A stretch of 64,000 nt of DNA from CALMFG01 sp963666035. GTDB lineage: Bacteria; Bacillota; Clostridia; Christensenellales; CALMFG01. Of the stretch, positions 8,845 to 16,617 are shown in pieces (position 1 is the stretch's first letter; the number at the start of each line of letters is the position of its first letter). A model generated the notes under the pieces. It saw only the letters and a program-made list of their open reading frames with translations, had not been told where the DNA came from and made no database searches. The stretch is taken from the NCBI GenBank assembly GCA_963666035.2, contig CAXXJI010000007.1:62001-126000 (forward strand), in the 5' to 3' direction. A program made the position numbers and the translations under genes.

Positions 8845-10020
8845 CTATATTGCCGCTTTAATCACATCAGCCAGCGCGGTCATTCCTTCTATAATTTTTT
8901 CTTCACTGACCATAGAAAAGTTTAACCGCAATGTGTTCTCATGTCCGCCCTCTGCAAAAAAATGAGTACCCGGCACAAACGCCACATTGTTCTCCACTGC
9001 TTTTTTAAATACAACCAGCGCATCGATGCCTTCGGGCAATGTCAGCCAGAGAAACAGTCCGCCTTCGCAGGGCGCAACCGAAACACCTTCGGGCAATGTC
9101 TCCTTGATGAGCTTAAGCATCAGGTCTTTTTTCTTTTTATAATCCAATGATATCTGCTTGATGTGTTCGGGAAGCTGACCGGATTTTAAATACTCATAGA
9201 CCATCACCTGGTTCAATATGGGTGTATGCACATCCATACCCTGTTTGCAGAGCTCGAATTTTGCAATGATGTCCGGGTCTCCAATAGCGGCCCCCACACG
9301 GATCCCCGGCGAAATGATCTTGGAAAACGAAAATAACCGAACCACTGTATTATCCTTATCAAAGGATTTCAGTGATGGCAAGGTTTCGCCCGAATACCGC
9401 AAGGCACCATAAGGGTCGTCCTCCAACACCTTAACACTGTTTTCAGCGCAAATCTCAACCAGCCTTTTTCTCCTTTCCCCCGCCAAAGTCACGCCGGTTG
9501 GGTTTTGGAATGTCGGAATCACATAGAGGAATTTTGGGTTATGGGCTTTTATCTGCTTTTCGAGGTCTTCCAGTATAATGCCCCCATCATCGGTTTTGAC
9601 CGGTTCAAGGCGGGCTTCGTAGGATTTAAAGGTTTGAATGGCACCCAAAAACGTCGGGGATTCCACCAAAATGACATCCCCTTTGTTGATCAAGGTTTTG
9701 GCCATCATTTCTATACCTTGCGAAGAACCCGAAGTGATGATGATATTGCTAAGGTCGGCTTTAACCCCCTCGTCGGTCATCATCTTCTGTATCTCTTCCA
9801 TCAAAGGTTTATAGCCGCGAGTAGGCCCATACTGCAAAATCCACTCCCCGTTCTCCAAAAGCGCATCTTTGGCGATGTCTGCCAAAGCTTCTTTAGGAAA
9901 GCTGTCGGGAGAAGGGTTCCCTCCCGCAAAAGAGATAATATCTGGATTAGCCAAAAGCTTAAATATTTCACGGATAGCAGAACCGCTGATTCCGTTAAAT
10001 CGTTCAGCAAATTGATTCAT
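8845..10020 (-). CDS. PLP-dependent aminotransferase, class I/II (2-aminoadipate aminotransferase-like)
   Basis: This is a fold-type I aminotransferase of 391 residues. The N-terminus (ISFAGGNPSPDSFP, residues 29-42) is typical of the LysN/AadAT and MocR-type group that acts on aromatic, branched or 2-aminoadipate substrates. K234 in SFSKIISPG is the expected Schiff-base lysine, D202 and Y204 in DDPYGAL contact the pyridoxal ring, and NTLRLNFS near the C-terminus carries the substrate-carboxylate arginine. There is no N-terminal GntR domain, so it is an enzyme and not a MocR regulator. It stands alone between eno and the PEP carboxykinase gene. The substrate cannot be fixed from sequence. Confidence 0.9.
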   Translation of the reverse strand: MNQFAERFNGISGSAIREIFKLLANPDIISFAGGNPSPDSFPKEALADIAKDALLENGEWILQYGPTRGYKPLMEEIQKMMTDEGVKADLSNIIITSGSSQGIEMMAKTLINKGDVILVESPTFLGAIQTFKSYEARLEPVKTDDGGIILEDLEKQIKAHNPKFLYVIPTFQNPTGVTLAGERRKRLVEICAENSVKVLEDDPYGALRYSGETLPSLKSFDKDNTVVRLFSFSKIISPGIRVGAAIGDPDIIAKFELCKQGMDVHTPILNQVMVYEYLKSGQLPEHIKQISLDYKKKKDLMLKLIKETLPEGVSVAPCEGGLFLWLTLPEGIDALVVFKKAVENNVAFVPGTHFFAEGGHENTLRLNFSMVSEEKIIEGMTALADVIKAAI

Positions 10021-10124
10021 TATTCACACTCCCATTCTTCACTTTTCATAAAATTATTCCTTTGTGAAGTAAATAGTAAACCCTAAATTCTGTTTTGTTT
10101 TTTTATTAGTATATCAGCAGTTTT

Positions 10125-10156
10125 AAAAAAAGAACAGTTCAGATTAAGAACTGCCC
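10125..10156 (-). terminator. Terminator of the PEP carboxykinase gene
   Basis: On the minus strand GGGCAGTTC (10148-10156) pairs with GAACTGTTC (10132-10140), including two wobble pairs, with a 7-nt loop and a following run of seven T residues (10125-10131). It lies just after the stop codon. Confidence 0.85.
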
Positions 10157-10189
10157 TTTTATTTAACGTCTGCTTATGTTGTTTGAGGC

Positions 10190-12085
10190 TTACGCTAATT
10201 GATCTGGTGTAACAATAGCCCCTTTAGCTGCTTTGAGTTCTTCTAAGCGCGCTTTTTTGGTAGCTTGTGTTTTAAAGTAAATGTCTGGAACGTTGACTTC
10301 TTTTTTGTAAGCTTCAACTTGCATATCAATTCTTTCAATCAGTTTATCTACATAAAGTGAGAATTGCTTATCATATAGCTCTTTGGAATATCCTTTATCC
10401 GGCATTAATTCATCAAAAATGCCTTTGATTTCTTCAAATGTCGGGATAACTCCGAGCGCTGTTTTGATTCCTGTAACTTCACCTTTCGCCAAACGTGCAA
10501 GCCATGTTAACCATGCGCGTACATCACGTTTTTCACCCATCAGTTTATTTGAATCTCCGCCACGTGCTGCGTGTGTCAGGAAGTAGTTTAAAGATGCTAA
10601 AACAGGTTTTGTTGTGATCTTTGGATTCGTGAAGAATTTAAACTGACCATCCATATAATCACCCAATGCACCCAAGAAGAAAGGCGCATTTGCCCAAGGA
10701 GATCTTTTGACATCACCTTTGGCGCCAACTTCTGTTGCTGTGGTTTGAGATGTAATATCAGCACCGAAGGTTACACCTTCTTCAGGAGTCAAAGCTGCAA
10801 CAACCGGAGGCATGGTATCAGAATCGCGACCGCTATATGTAAATACGAGCGTATCCACACCATTTGGGTCTTCTGATGCTGCTTCATTAAAGTTGCTCAA
10901 TTGGTTAGAGCGAATTGTGCATCTGGAATTCGGATGTGAAATAGGAACAGCTTTTCCATTCGCATCGGTCATGCCTTCGGTCCATTCGCCTTGGAAGTTT
11001 ATTCCGGTCTTAGGTGTTTCTTCTTCTGAACCTTCCCAATAAGGAACGCCATCTGCAACAAGAACATTTGACCAAATGACTTCTGAACCAGGATTTCTTA
11101 ATCTTTCCATGAGAAGCGGGTCACCTTCTTTGTTAACGTCTTTAACGATACCAAAGATTCCGATCTCAGGATTAATTGAGCGGATTGTTCCATCATCTGC
11201 AATCCAGATTTGAGCAAGGTCATCACCGATGAAAGTATTACCAGCCATAGCTGTTGTTGTTTTACCACAGCCTGATGGTGCAGCGCCATCGATCCACACG
11301 ATAGAACCATCATTCATCTTAATACCCGTGATGAACATGTGTTCTGACATGTACTCCCCTCTGTGCTTATAAATCGCATCATCATTCGACAATCTGTGAT
11401 GACCTTTTTTAATCAAAGCGCAGTTGCCTAAGTAGGATACGTTCCATGCCCAAGTTTCAATATTTGTTCTGTCTGTTAATACATAAGCTTTAGTCGTGTC
11501 TAATGTGCCTTTGCTATGTGTATTCGTAAAGAAAAGACCTGTTTTTTCAACTTGCTTTTCGAAGCCTTCCGGAGAGCATCTATACAGATTGTCTTGCTGA
11601 TGCGCAAGATACCATGTATCCGAGATTGTTAAAGACGGATAAGCTGTTGGCGCACCAACCGGTCCACGAATATAGAAAGCAACGATCATCGTTTTTCCAT
11701 CCATGATGTTTTTCATGTTGGTTTGGATAAGCTCGTCCGCTTCAGCTCTTGGCAGTGCTTTTGCAAGGGTAGATGTGAACATGCCTTCATCTTCGATCGA
11801 ATATGTCTGCGCAACAATGCGGCCTTGCTCTTTTGGCGGGTCAAAATGAATCGTATGGCCTTCCATTTTCAAAGGTGATTCTTCGCCTGTTTCTAAACAC
11901 ATCTTTTTGATATATTCATTATCTTCTTCACTGCCTGAGTGAACGAAGATATCTTTAGGATTACAAAGCTCGATTCTGCTTGCAATCTTGTTTAATATAT
12001 CAGCATTGCTAATCAGTTTGATTTTTTCTTGGCTTTTTTCATCACATTTGGATAGAATGAGTTCAAGCGCTTTGTTTTCTGACAT
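10190..12085 (-). CDS. pckG: Phosphoenolpyruvate carboxykinase (GTP-type)
   Basis: PEP carboxykinase converts oxaloacetate and a nucleoside triphosphate to PEP and CO2, or runs in reverse in anaerobes that make C4 acids. The 631-residue product has the P-loop SGCGKTT (271-277) with the reactive cysteine C273 that marks the GTP family, followed by GDDLAQI with D288/D289, INPEIGIFGI, PYWEG and HPNSRC. These align in order with GTP enzymes, not with the shorter ATP family. It is divergent: the usual YGGNSLLGKK and FPSACGKTN are here YLGNCALIKK and APSGCGKTT. Shine-Dalgarno AAAGGAG precedes the ATG. Fumarase genes in this window fit a C4-acid pathway. Confidence 0.93.
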   Translation of the reverse strand: MSENKALELILSKCDEKSQEKIKLISNADILNKIASRIELCNPKDIFVHSGSEEDNEYIKKMCLETGEESPLKMEGHTIHFDPPKEQGRIVAQTYSIEDEGMFTSTLAKALPRAEADELIQTNMKNIMDGKTMIVAFYIRGPVGAPTAYPSLTISDTWYLAHQQDNLYRCSPEGFEKQVEKTGLFFTNTHSKGTLDTTKAYVLTDRTNIETWAWNVSYLGNCALIKKGHHRLSNDDAIYKHRGEYMSEHMFITGIKMNDGSIVWIDGAAPSGCGKTTTAMAGNTFIGDDLAQIWIADDGTIRSINPEIGIFGIVKDVNKEGDPLLMERLRNPGSEVIWSNVLVADGVPYWEGSEEETPKTGINFQGEWTEGMTDANGKAVPISHPNSRCTIRSNQLSNFNEAASEDPNGVDTLVFTYSGRDSDTMPPVVAALTPEEGVTFGADITSQTTATEVGAKGDVKRSPWANAPFFLGALGDYMDGQFKFFTNPKITTKPVLASLNYFLTHAARGGDSNKLMGEKRDVRAWLTWLARLAKGEVTGIKTALGVIPTFEEIKGIFDELMPDKGYSKELYDKQFSLYVDKLIERIDMQVEAYKKEVNVPDIYFKTQATKKARLEELKAAKGAIVTPDQLA

Positions 12086-12129
12086 TTTAATTCTCCTTTA
12101 TGTTTCACATTTTTTATAATAGTTTTCAA

Positions 12130-12148
12130 CCAAAGTCTTGCACTTTGG
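12130..12148. promoter_or_regulatory. Inverted repeat upstream of pckG
   Basis: CCAAAGT (12130-12136) and ACTTTGG (12142-12148) form a perfect 7-bp inverted repeat with a 5-nt spacer, about 45 bp before the pckG start. It may be an operator or a 5'-UTR hairpin. I cannot name a regulator. Confidence 0.35.
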
Positions 12149-12294
12149 ATTAAATGCATATTTGTAAAGAGATAAAAAACGATGTAGCTTTTGCCTTTGT
12201 TCTACACATGAAACTAGCTAAATCAATAAACTTACCTATATTTATTATAATTCGTCGTAAGTCCTGTATTTCCTTTAATTTATTATATCTTTCT

Positions 12295-13131
12295 TTATCT
12301 TGTCAAGCTATTTGTCAACGCAAATAACTTTTCGGTTGACAATGTCTCCGCTCTGACCATTTCATCAATGTTTTGTTGTGCCAAAGCCTTTAAAACCGCT
12401 GATTTTTCATAACCTGCTTTAATGAGATTATTCACCAGTGTTTTCCGCTTCATCCCAAAACTGTCCTTAACAAAACGCATATATCTATGGCTTACTTCAT
12501 CCGGCCTGTTTTCAATCACCAGCCGTACCACAGCAGAATCCACATCCGGGCGGGGATAGAAACAACCGGGAGATACCTTCATCACCGTTTCGGGTTTCCC
12601 GAAATACTGCACCATTGCGGTCAGTGCACCGTAGGCTTTAGACCCCGGCGATGCGCATAAACGCTCAGCCACTTCTTTTTGTAACATCACAAGCATACGA
12701 GCCAGCGGAATATCCGCCTCCAGAAAATGCATGATGACGGCTGAAGTGATATAGTAAGGCAGGTTTGCCGCTAAAATTACATCGCCGCCATCGAAGTGAT
12801 CTCGGTAAAGTGCTTTTAAATCTGTTTTTAAAATATCCTGATTGATAATCTCAAAATTTTGATCTGCCGCAAAGGTTTCCTGCAAATACCCGAAAAAGCC
12901 GCGATCGATCTCAACGGCAACCAGCTTTTTGGCGCTTTTCACCAGCTGATCGGTCAGCGCACCTAGTCCCGGTCCAATCTCGATGACATTTTGTCCTTCT
13001 ACGTCGGCTGTTTTGCCAATGGTCGTAATAATATTTTCATCAATCAAAAAATTTTGCCCCAATTGCTTGAGCGGAGAAAAGCCTTTTTCTGATAAAACTT
13101 CTCTTATCTTTGAAATACTCATATGCGCCAT
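12295..13131 (-). CDS. rsmA: 16S rRNA dimethyladenosine transferase RsmA (KsgA)
   Basis: RsmA adds two methyl groups to each of two adjacent adenines in the 3' terminal helix of 16S rRNA, a late step in 30S assembly. The 278-residue product has QNFLIDENI (26-34), the SAM-binding motif EIGPGLGALT (51-60) and the catalytic motif NLPYYIT (123-129). Erm resistance methylases share this fold, but the length and N-terminus fit RsmA. AGGA lies eight bases before the first ATG. A second ATG at codon 4 is possible. The gene is preceded on the same strand by the small RNA at 13236-13417. Confidence 0.96.
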   Translation of the reverse strand: MAHMSISKIREVLSEKGFSPLKQLGQNFLIDENIITTIGKTADVEGQNVIEIGPGLGALTDQLVKSAKKLVAVEIDRGFFGYLQETFAADQNFEIINQDILKTDLKALYRDHFDGGDVILAANLPYYITSAVIMHFLEADIPLARMLVMLQKEVAERLCASPGSKAYGALTAMVQYFGKPETVMKVSPGCFYPRPDVDSAVVRLVIENRPDEVSHRYMRFVKDSFGMKRKTLVNNLIKAGYEKSAVLKALAQQNIDEMVRAETLSTEKLFALTNSLTR

Positions 13132-13179
13132 TCGATTTTTCCTATCTGAACGAATTTACACTGATTGCAAAACGATGCA

Positions 13180-13208
13180 CTTATATATTATATGGGTTTA
13201 ATGTCCAA
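13180..13208 (-). promoter_or_regulatory. Probable promoter of rsmA
   Basis: On the minus strand TTGGAC (13203-13208) and TATAAG (13180-13185) are separated by 17 bp, about 50 bp before the rsmA start and downstream of the small-RNA terminator. Confidence 0.5.
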
Positions 13209-13235
13209 TTCAAATAAAAAAACATGTTGGTATAC

Positions 13236-13417
13236 ATAAAAAGAGAAGAACGCTGACTTTCTTCTCTTTTCATAAGGTTAACATATACATTCGGAGGAAT
13301 CTCTGAGGATCATTTTGTCGGTCCTATCTGCCCCAATGAAGGAGAACATCAAGGCAGATAATAGACCATTAATAATTAAGCTTAAAAATACTACTTAGTG
13401 TGATTTCTTTTAATTAT
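13236..13417 (-). ncRNA. Candidate small RNA with CU-rich hairpin loops
   Basis: A perfect sigma-A promoter and an intrinsic terminator on the minus strand bound a transcript of about 182 nt with no clear gene. Within it GGTC plus TATCTGCC pair with GGCAGATA plus GACC (13353-13367 with 13320-13332, small bulges), topped by an ATG/CAT stem whose loop reads UUCUCCUU. A second hairpin, AUUC-CUCC-GAAU (13289-13300), displays CUCC. Both loops resemble anti-Shine-Dalgarno sequences used by regulatory RNAs of Bacillota to block translation. A 23-codon frame starting MFSFIGADRTDK lies inside but has no Shine-Dalgarno. No 6S closing stem or SRP GGAA loop was found. Alternatively this is an attenuated leader of rsmA. 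Confidence 0.7.
13239..13270 (-). terminator. Intrinsic terminator of the small RNA
   Basis: AAAAGAGAAGA (13239-13249) and TCTTCTCTTTT (13260-13270) form an 11-12 bp stem. On the minus strand the stem runs into five T residues. On the plus strand the run is shorter and interrupted, so the minus direction is favoured. Confidence 0.8.
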
Positions 13418-13423
13418 GTCGTA

Positions 13424-13452
13424 ATTATAACTTAATTCTAGCTCCATGTCAA
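13424..13452 (-). promoter_or_regulatory. Consensus sigma-A promoter of the small RNA
   Basis: On the minus strand TTGACA (13447-13452) and TATAAT (13424-13429) are exactly 17 bp apart, a perfect consensus. Transcription should start near 13417. Only the rpmH promoter in this window is equally perfect. Confidence 0.88.
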
Positions 13453-13458
13453 TCTTTC

Positions 13459-13481
13459 GTAACATTTTTGTTACATTTGTT
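13459..13481. promoter_or_regulatory. Palindromes between divergent transcripts
   Basis: GTAACA-TTTT-TGTTAC (13459-13474) is a perfect 6-bp inverted repeat just upstream of the small-RNA -35 box and upstream of the penicillin-binding-protein gene. Overlapping it, TACA-TT-TGTT (13472-13481... last base 13481) differs by one base from the TACA-NN-TGTA dyad of BlaI/MecI operators. No BlaI or MecI gene is seen in the window, so the regulator is open. Confidence 0.35.
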
Positions 13482-13544
13482 TTCACGATTTTTGTTTTTC
13501 ATTGCTCAGATTTAGCATATAATAATTATGTTTTATTGTGAAAA

Positions 13545-15653
13545 GTGAAAAACTATGCATGGAGCGCGCAATTGAAATTTTCCAAATCAAAAAACTTACT
13601 GATCCTTCTTTTTGTCACTTTTATTGCGCTCTTTTTTTGTGCCTGTGATACCAGTAACCCTGCCAAAACTGCTGAAGCCTTTTTGGACGCAGTATCTAAA
13701 CAGGATTTCACGCTGGCTTACAGCTACACCTGGCCCTATGATTCCACCACCCTAAGTGAAGAAGATTTCGTTAAAAAATATCAAGCGATTTTTGATGGGC
13801 TCGGTATCCAAGAAATGGAGATCACCAATTCCTTTGTTACCACCGATTCCTTTGGAACATTATATACATACACCGCTTCTTATATCACCGAAGACTATGG
13901 CACCTTTACATACGATTTTGACATGGAGCTGCGCAGCGTAGAATCGGTAACTTACGTGGTGTGGGGGCAGGATCTGATCTTTCCGTTTATGGAATATGAG
14001 GATAAGCTTCATGTGGAAACTCTTCCCGCCATACGCGGTGAGATTTTTACCGAGGATGGAGATATTCTGGCCAAAAACGACTTTGCAACAGCCGTATATA
14101 TGGATGTCACCCAAATTAAAAATATTCTGTCCTTAAGCGAATCGTTATCCGGTCTCTTGAATGTAACCGAAGAAGATATCATTGATACCTTCAACAATAC
14201 CCTTGCACTGAATCAGGAATTGGGGCGAAACAACGTCGGTGTCATTGCCACCTACCCCAATGATTATTTTACCGATGAAGATAAAAAAACTTTGCTCGGT
14301 TTCGACGGCATCGGCATAGATACCGAGCTCTATGCTCCCATCCGCTACTACCCCTATGGGGAATATATGTCGCACATCCTTGGCTATATGGGTTCCATCA
14401 CCCAGGAATATTTGGACACCCATCCCGACCGAGGGTACACACTGGACTCACGGGTGGGGAAAACCGGACTTGAGGGTTCTTATGAGGTGGAGTTGCGCGG
14501 GCAGGACGGCCTTATTATATACACGTCGGACAAATGGGGAAATCAAAAAGAAATACTCTATCAGGAACCGGCCGTGCAGGGTCAGGATTTAATTTTGAGC
14601 ATCGTGCTTTCCAAACAGATTGAAGCATATGATCTTTTAAAGGAAAATACTTATTCCGGCCAAAACGGCGTAGCGATTGTGATGGATGCTGCAACCGGCG
14701 CTGTACAGGCTATGGCCTCCTATCCGTCGTATGATAACAATCTGTTTTCTTTTCCGATCAACTCTGAAACATGGAAAAAACTCAATGATCCGGATAATAA
14801 TCAACCACTTTACGACCGTGCCACACAAGGCCTTTACCCGCCCGGCTCACTCCTAAAGCCGTTTACCATCATCCCCGCGCTGGAACAAGGCAAGGTGACA
14901 CCGGATTCATCTTTTGATGGAACAATTATCAATAACCAATGGACGCCAAACCGCAGTGACTGGAATTCACCACCGATTACCCGTGTTTCCAACACAGGTT
15001 CGCCTTTGAGGCTGTCTAACGCGCTGATCCATTCGGACAACATCTATTTTGCATGGGTGGCTTTAAAGGTGGGCGCCGAAGCAATGACCGAATTTTTAAG
15101 CAGTATTGGTTTTGCCGAACCATTTGATTTTGATGTCCCTGTCCGCAAGTCGAACATCATTAACGAGGGCGATGAACTTTATGCCCGCCTGTTGGCCGAT
15201 ATGGGCTACGGGCAAGGCGAGCTCTTGGTCTCGCCCATCCAGATGGCTTCGCTCTTCTCGGCGTATGCCAACGGTACCGGCGATTCGATAAAGCCCTATC
15301 TCGTCAGCCAGATCAAACAAACACAAGGCACCAAACATGTGCTGATCAAAAGTGCCGAACCTACCGTCGCTGTCGCCAACCTGATGGAAGCCAAAACCTA
15401 CAACACCATCTTCCCGTTGTTGCAGCGCGTCATCACCGAAGGTACCGGGCGTCGTGTCTCATCGGTTTCAACACCGCTGGCCGGGAAAACGGGTACAGCC
15501 GAAGTTGGTTTTTCAAAAGCCAAAGAAATCTCCTGGTTTGCAGGCTTTTGGACCGAAGGCAGCTATGACCGGCTGGTGCTGGTGATGCTGGAATCCAGAT
15601 CCAATCAGGGTGGCGCGAAATTCACCATTGCAAAAGATCTGCTGGAGCCCTGA
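13545..15653 (+). CDS. MecA-like class B penicillin-binding protein
   Basis: This is a DD-transpeptidase that crosslinks peptidoglycan outside the membrane. The 702-residue product has a hydrophobic anchor (about 17-33), then an NTF2-like region (about 37-150) as in the MecA N-terminal domain, a PBP dimerisation region (about 155-350) and the transpeptidase domain with SLLK (S435, K438), SDN (497-499) and KTGTAE (K648). The layout is that of S. aureus PBP2a and B. subtilis PbpC-type enzymes. C32 and C34 after the hydrophobic stretch could suggest a lipoprotein, but no good lipobox is present. The start is GTG 13545 with no clear Shine-Dalgarno; a TATAAT at 13518 lies close before it. Resistance cannot be inferred. 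Confidence 0.93.
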   Translation: MKNYAWSAQLKFSKSKNLLILLFVTFIALFFCACDTSNPAKTAEAFLDAVSKQDFTLAYSYTWPYDSTTLSEEDFVKKYQAIFDGLGIQEMEITNSFVTTDSFGTLYTYTASYITEDYGTFTYDFDMELRSVESVTYVVWGQDLIFPFMEYEDKLHVETLPAIRGEIFTEDGDILAKNDFATAVYMDVTQIKNILSLSESLSGLLNVTEEDIIDTFNNTLALNQELGRNNVGVIATYPNDYFTDEDKKTLLGFDGIGIDTELYAPIRYYPYGEYMSHILGYMGSITQEYLDTHPDRGYTLDSRVGKTGLEGSYEVELRGQDGLIIYTSDKWGNQKEILYQEPAVQGQDLILSIVLSKQIEAYDLLKENTYSGQNGVAIVMDAATGAVQAMASYPSYDNNLFSFPINSETWKKLNDPDNNQPLYDRATQGLYPPGSLLKPFTIIPALEQGKVTPDSSFDGTIINNQWTPNRSDWNSPPITRVSNTGSPLRLSNALIHSDNIYFAWVALKVGAEAMTEFLSSIGFAEPFDFDVPVRKSNIINEGDELYARLLADMGYGQGELLVSPIQMASLFSAYANGTGDSIKPYLVSQIKQTQGTKHVLIKSAEPTVAVANLMEAKTYNTIFPLLQRVITEGTGRRVSSVSTPLAGKTGTAEVGFSKAKEISWFAGFWTEGSYDRLVLVMLESRSNQGGAKFTIAKDLLEP

Positions 15654-15675
15654 CACCATACGCGATGGTTATACG

Positions 15676-15704
15676 TTGTTTATATAAAATAAATGTTGTA
15701 TAAT
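15676..15704 (+). promoter_or_regulatory. Probable promoter of the glycan cluster
   Basis: TTGTTT (15676-15681) and TATAAT (15699-15704) are 17 bp apart, 74 bp before the epimerase start. A terminator-like hairpin follows almost at once (15720-15756). Confidence 0.6.
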
Positions 15705-15719
15705 ATTTTAGATATTTTT

Positions 15720-15756
15720 AGGCTTAAAACAAATGATGATTAAGCCTTTTGTTTTT
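15720..15756 (+). terminator. Terminator or attenuator before the glycan cluster
   Basis: AGGCTTAA (15720-15727) and TTAAGCCT (15740-15747) form a perfect 8-bp stem with a 12-nt loop, followed by T-rich sequence. It may end the penicillin-binding-protein transcript. Because a promoter lies just before it, it could also act as an attenuator for the genes downstream. Confidence 0.65.
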
Positions 15757-15777
15757 AAAGATTTGGAGCTTACTTTC

Positions 15778-16611
15778 ATGGCATTAAAATTACTGGTCAC
15801 CGGCGCCGGCGGATATATCGGCAGGCATGTTGTATCTTCACTTTTAGATATGGGGCACAGCGTCACGGCGCTGGATTTCGTCACGCAGGATATCGATCCG
15901 CGTGCAGATATCGAGTCGATTGATATTTTCAAAGATCACGAAGGCCTCTTTGAACAAATAGGCTCCCCTGATGTGATGATTCATATGGCCTGGAAAGATG
16001 GTTTTTCACACAACAGCCCTGCGCATATGCAGTTTCTTTCGTCGCACTACGATTTTATCATGAGCATGGTAAACCAGGGCCTAAAGCAGGTTTTGGTGAT
16101 GGGCAGTATGCATGAAGTGGGCTATTTTGAGGGTGAGATTAACGAAGATACGCCGACTAATCCACGCTCGTTGTACGGCATCGCCAAAGATGCTCTGCGG
16201 CGCAGCTTGACTCTTTCTTTGGAAAAAACCGATAGCCTGCTGCAATGGGTGCGCGCCTATTATATCTTGGGCGACGATGAGCGGAACGCCTCAGTGTTTA
16301 CCAAACTGATCGAGGCCGAACAAACGGGCAAAAAAACCTTTCCCTTTACTACCGGTACCAATCAATACGATTTTATCGATATCAAAACGCTGGCGCATAT
16401 GATCGCTTCCACCGCCTCCCAAACTGAAGTCACCGGCGTGATCAATTGCTGCAGCGGAAAACCGCAAGCGCTGAAAGATGTCGTTGAAAAGTTCATTCAA
16501 GAAAACGGTTATCGCATTAAACTGGAATACGGCGCTTTCGCCGATCGTCCATACGATTCACCGATCGTTTATGGCAATGCGGAAAAAATTCAAGCCATTT
16601 TAAAGAAGTAA
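15778..16611 (+). CDS. NAD-dependent epimerase/dehydratase family protein
   Basis: This short-chain dehydrogenase of 277 residues has the Rossmann loop TGAGGYIG near the N-terminus and a YGIAKD segment matching the YxxxK catalytic pair. The family acts on nucleotide sugars as 4-epimerase, dehydratase or reductase, and the substrate cannot be told. The ATG at 15778 has GGAG ten bases upstream. The in-frame ATG at 15733 lies inside a terminator hairpin and is rejected. It leads a run with the RgpF-like gene (six bases after its stop), an MBOAT gene and a DHHW gene, which supports a role in surface polysaccharide. Confidence 0.85.
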   Translation: MALKLLVTGAGGYIGRHVVSSLLDMGHSVTALDFVTQDIDPRADIESIDIFKDHEGLFEQIGSPDVMIHMAWKDGFSHNSPAHMQFLSSHYDFIMSMVNQGLKQVLVMGSMHEVGYFEGEINEDTPTNPRSLYGIAKDALRRSLTLSLEKTDSLLQWVRAYYILGDDERNASVFTKLIEAEQTGKKTFPFTTGTNQYDFIDIKTLAHMIASTASQTEVTGVINCCSGKPQALKDVVEKFIQENGYRIKLEYGAFADRPYDSPIVYGNAEKIQAILKK

Positions 16612-16617
16612 GGATAG

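Noticed and set aside
13236..13417. 6S RNA or SRP RNA identity for the small RNA
   Set aside because: No long closing stem between the ends as in 6S, and no GGAA-capped helix with the SRP internal loops, although AAGGCAGA on the opposite strand looked similar at first.
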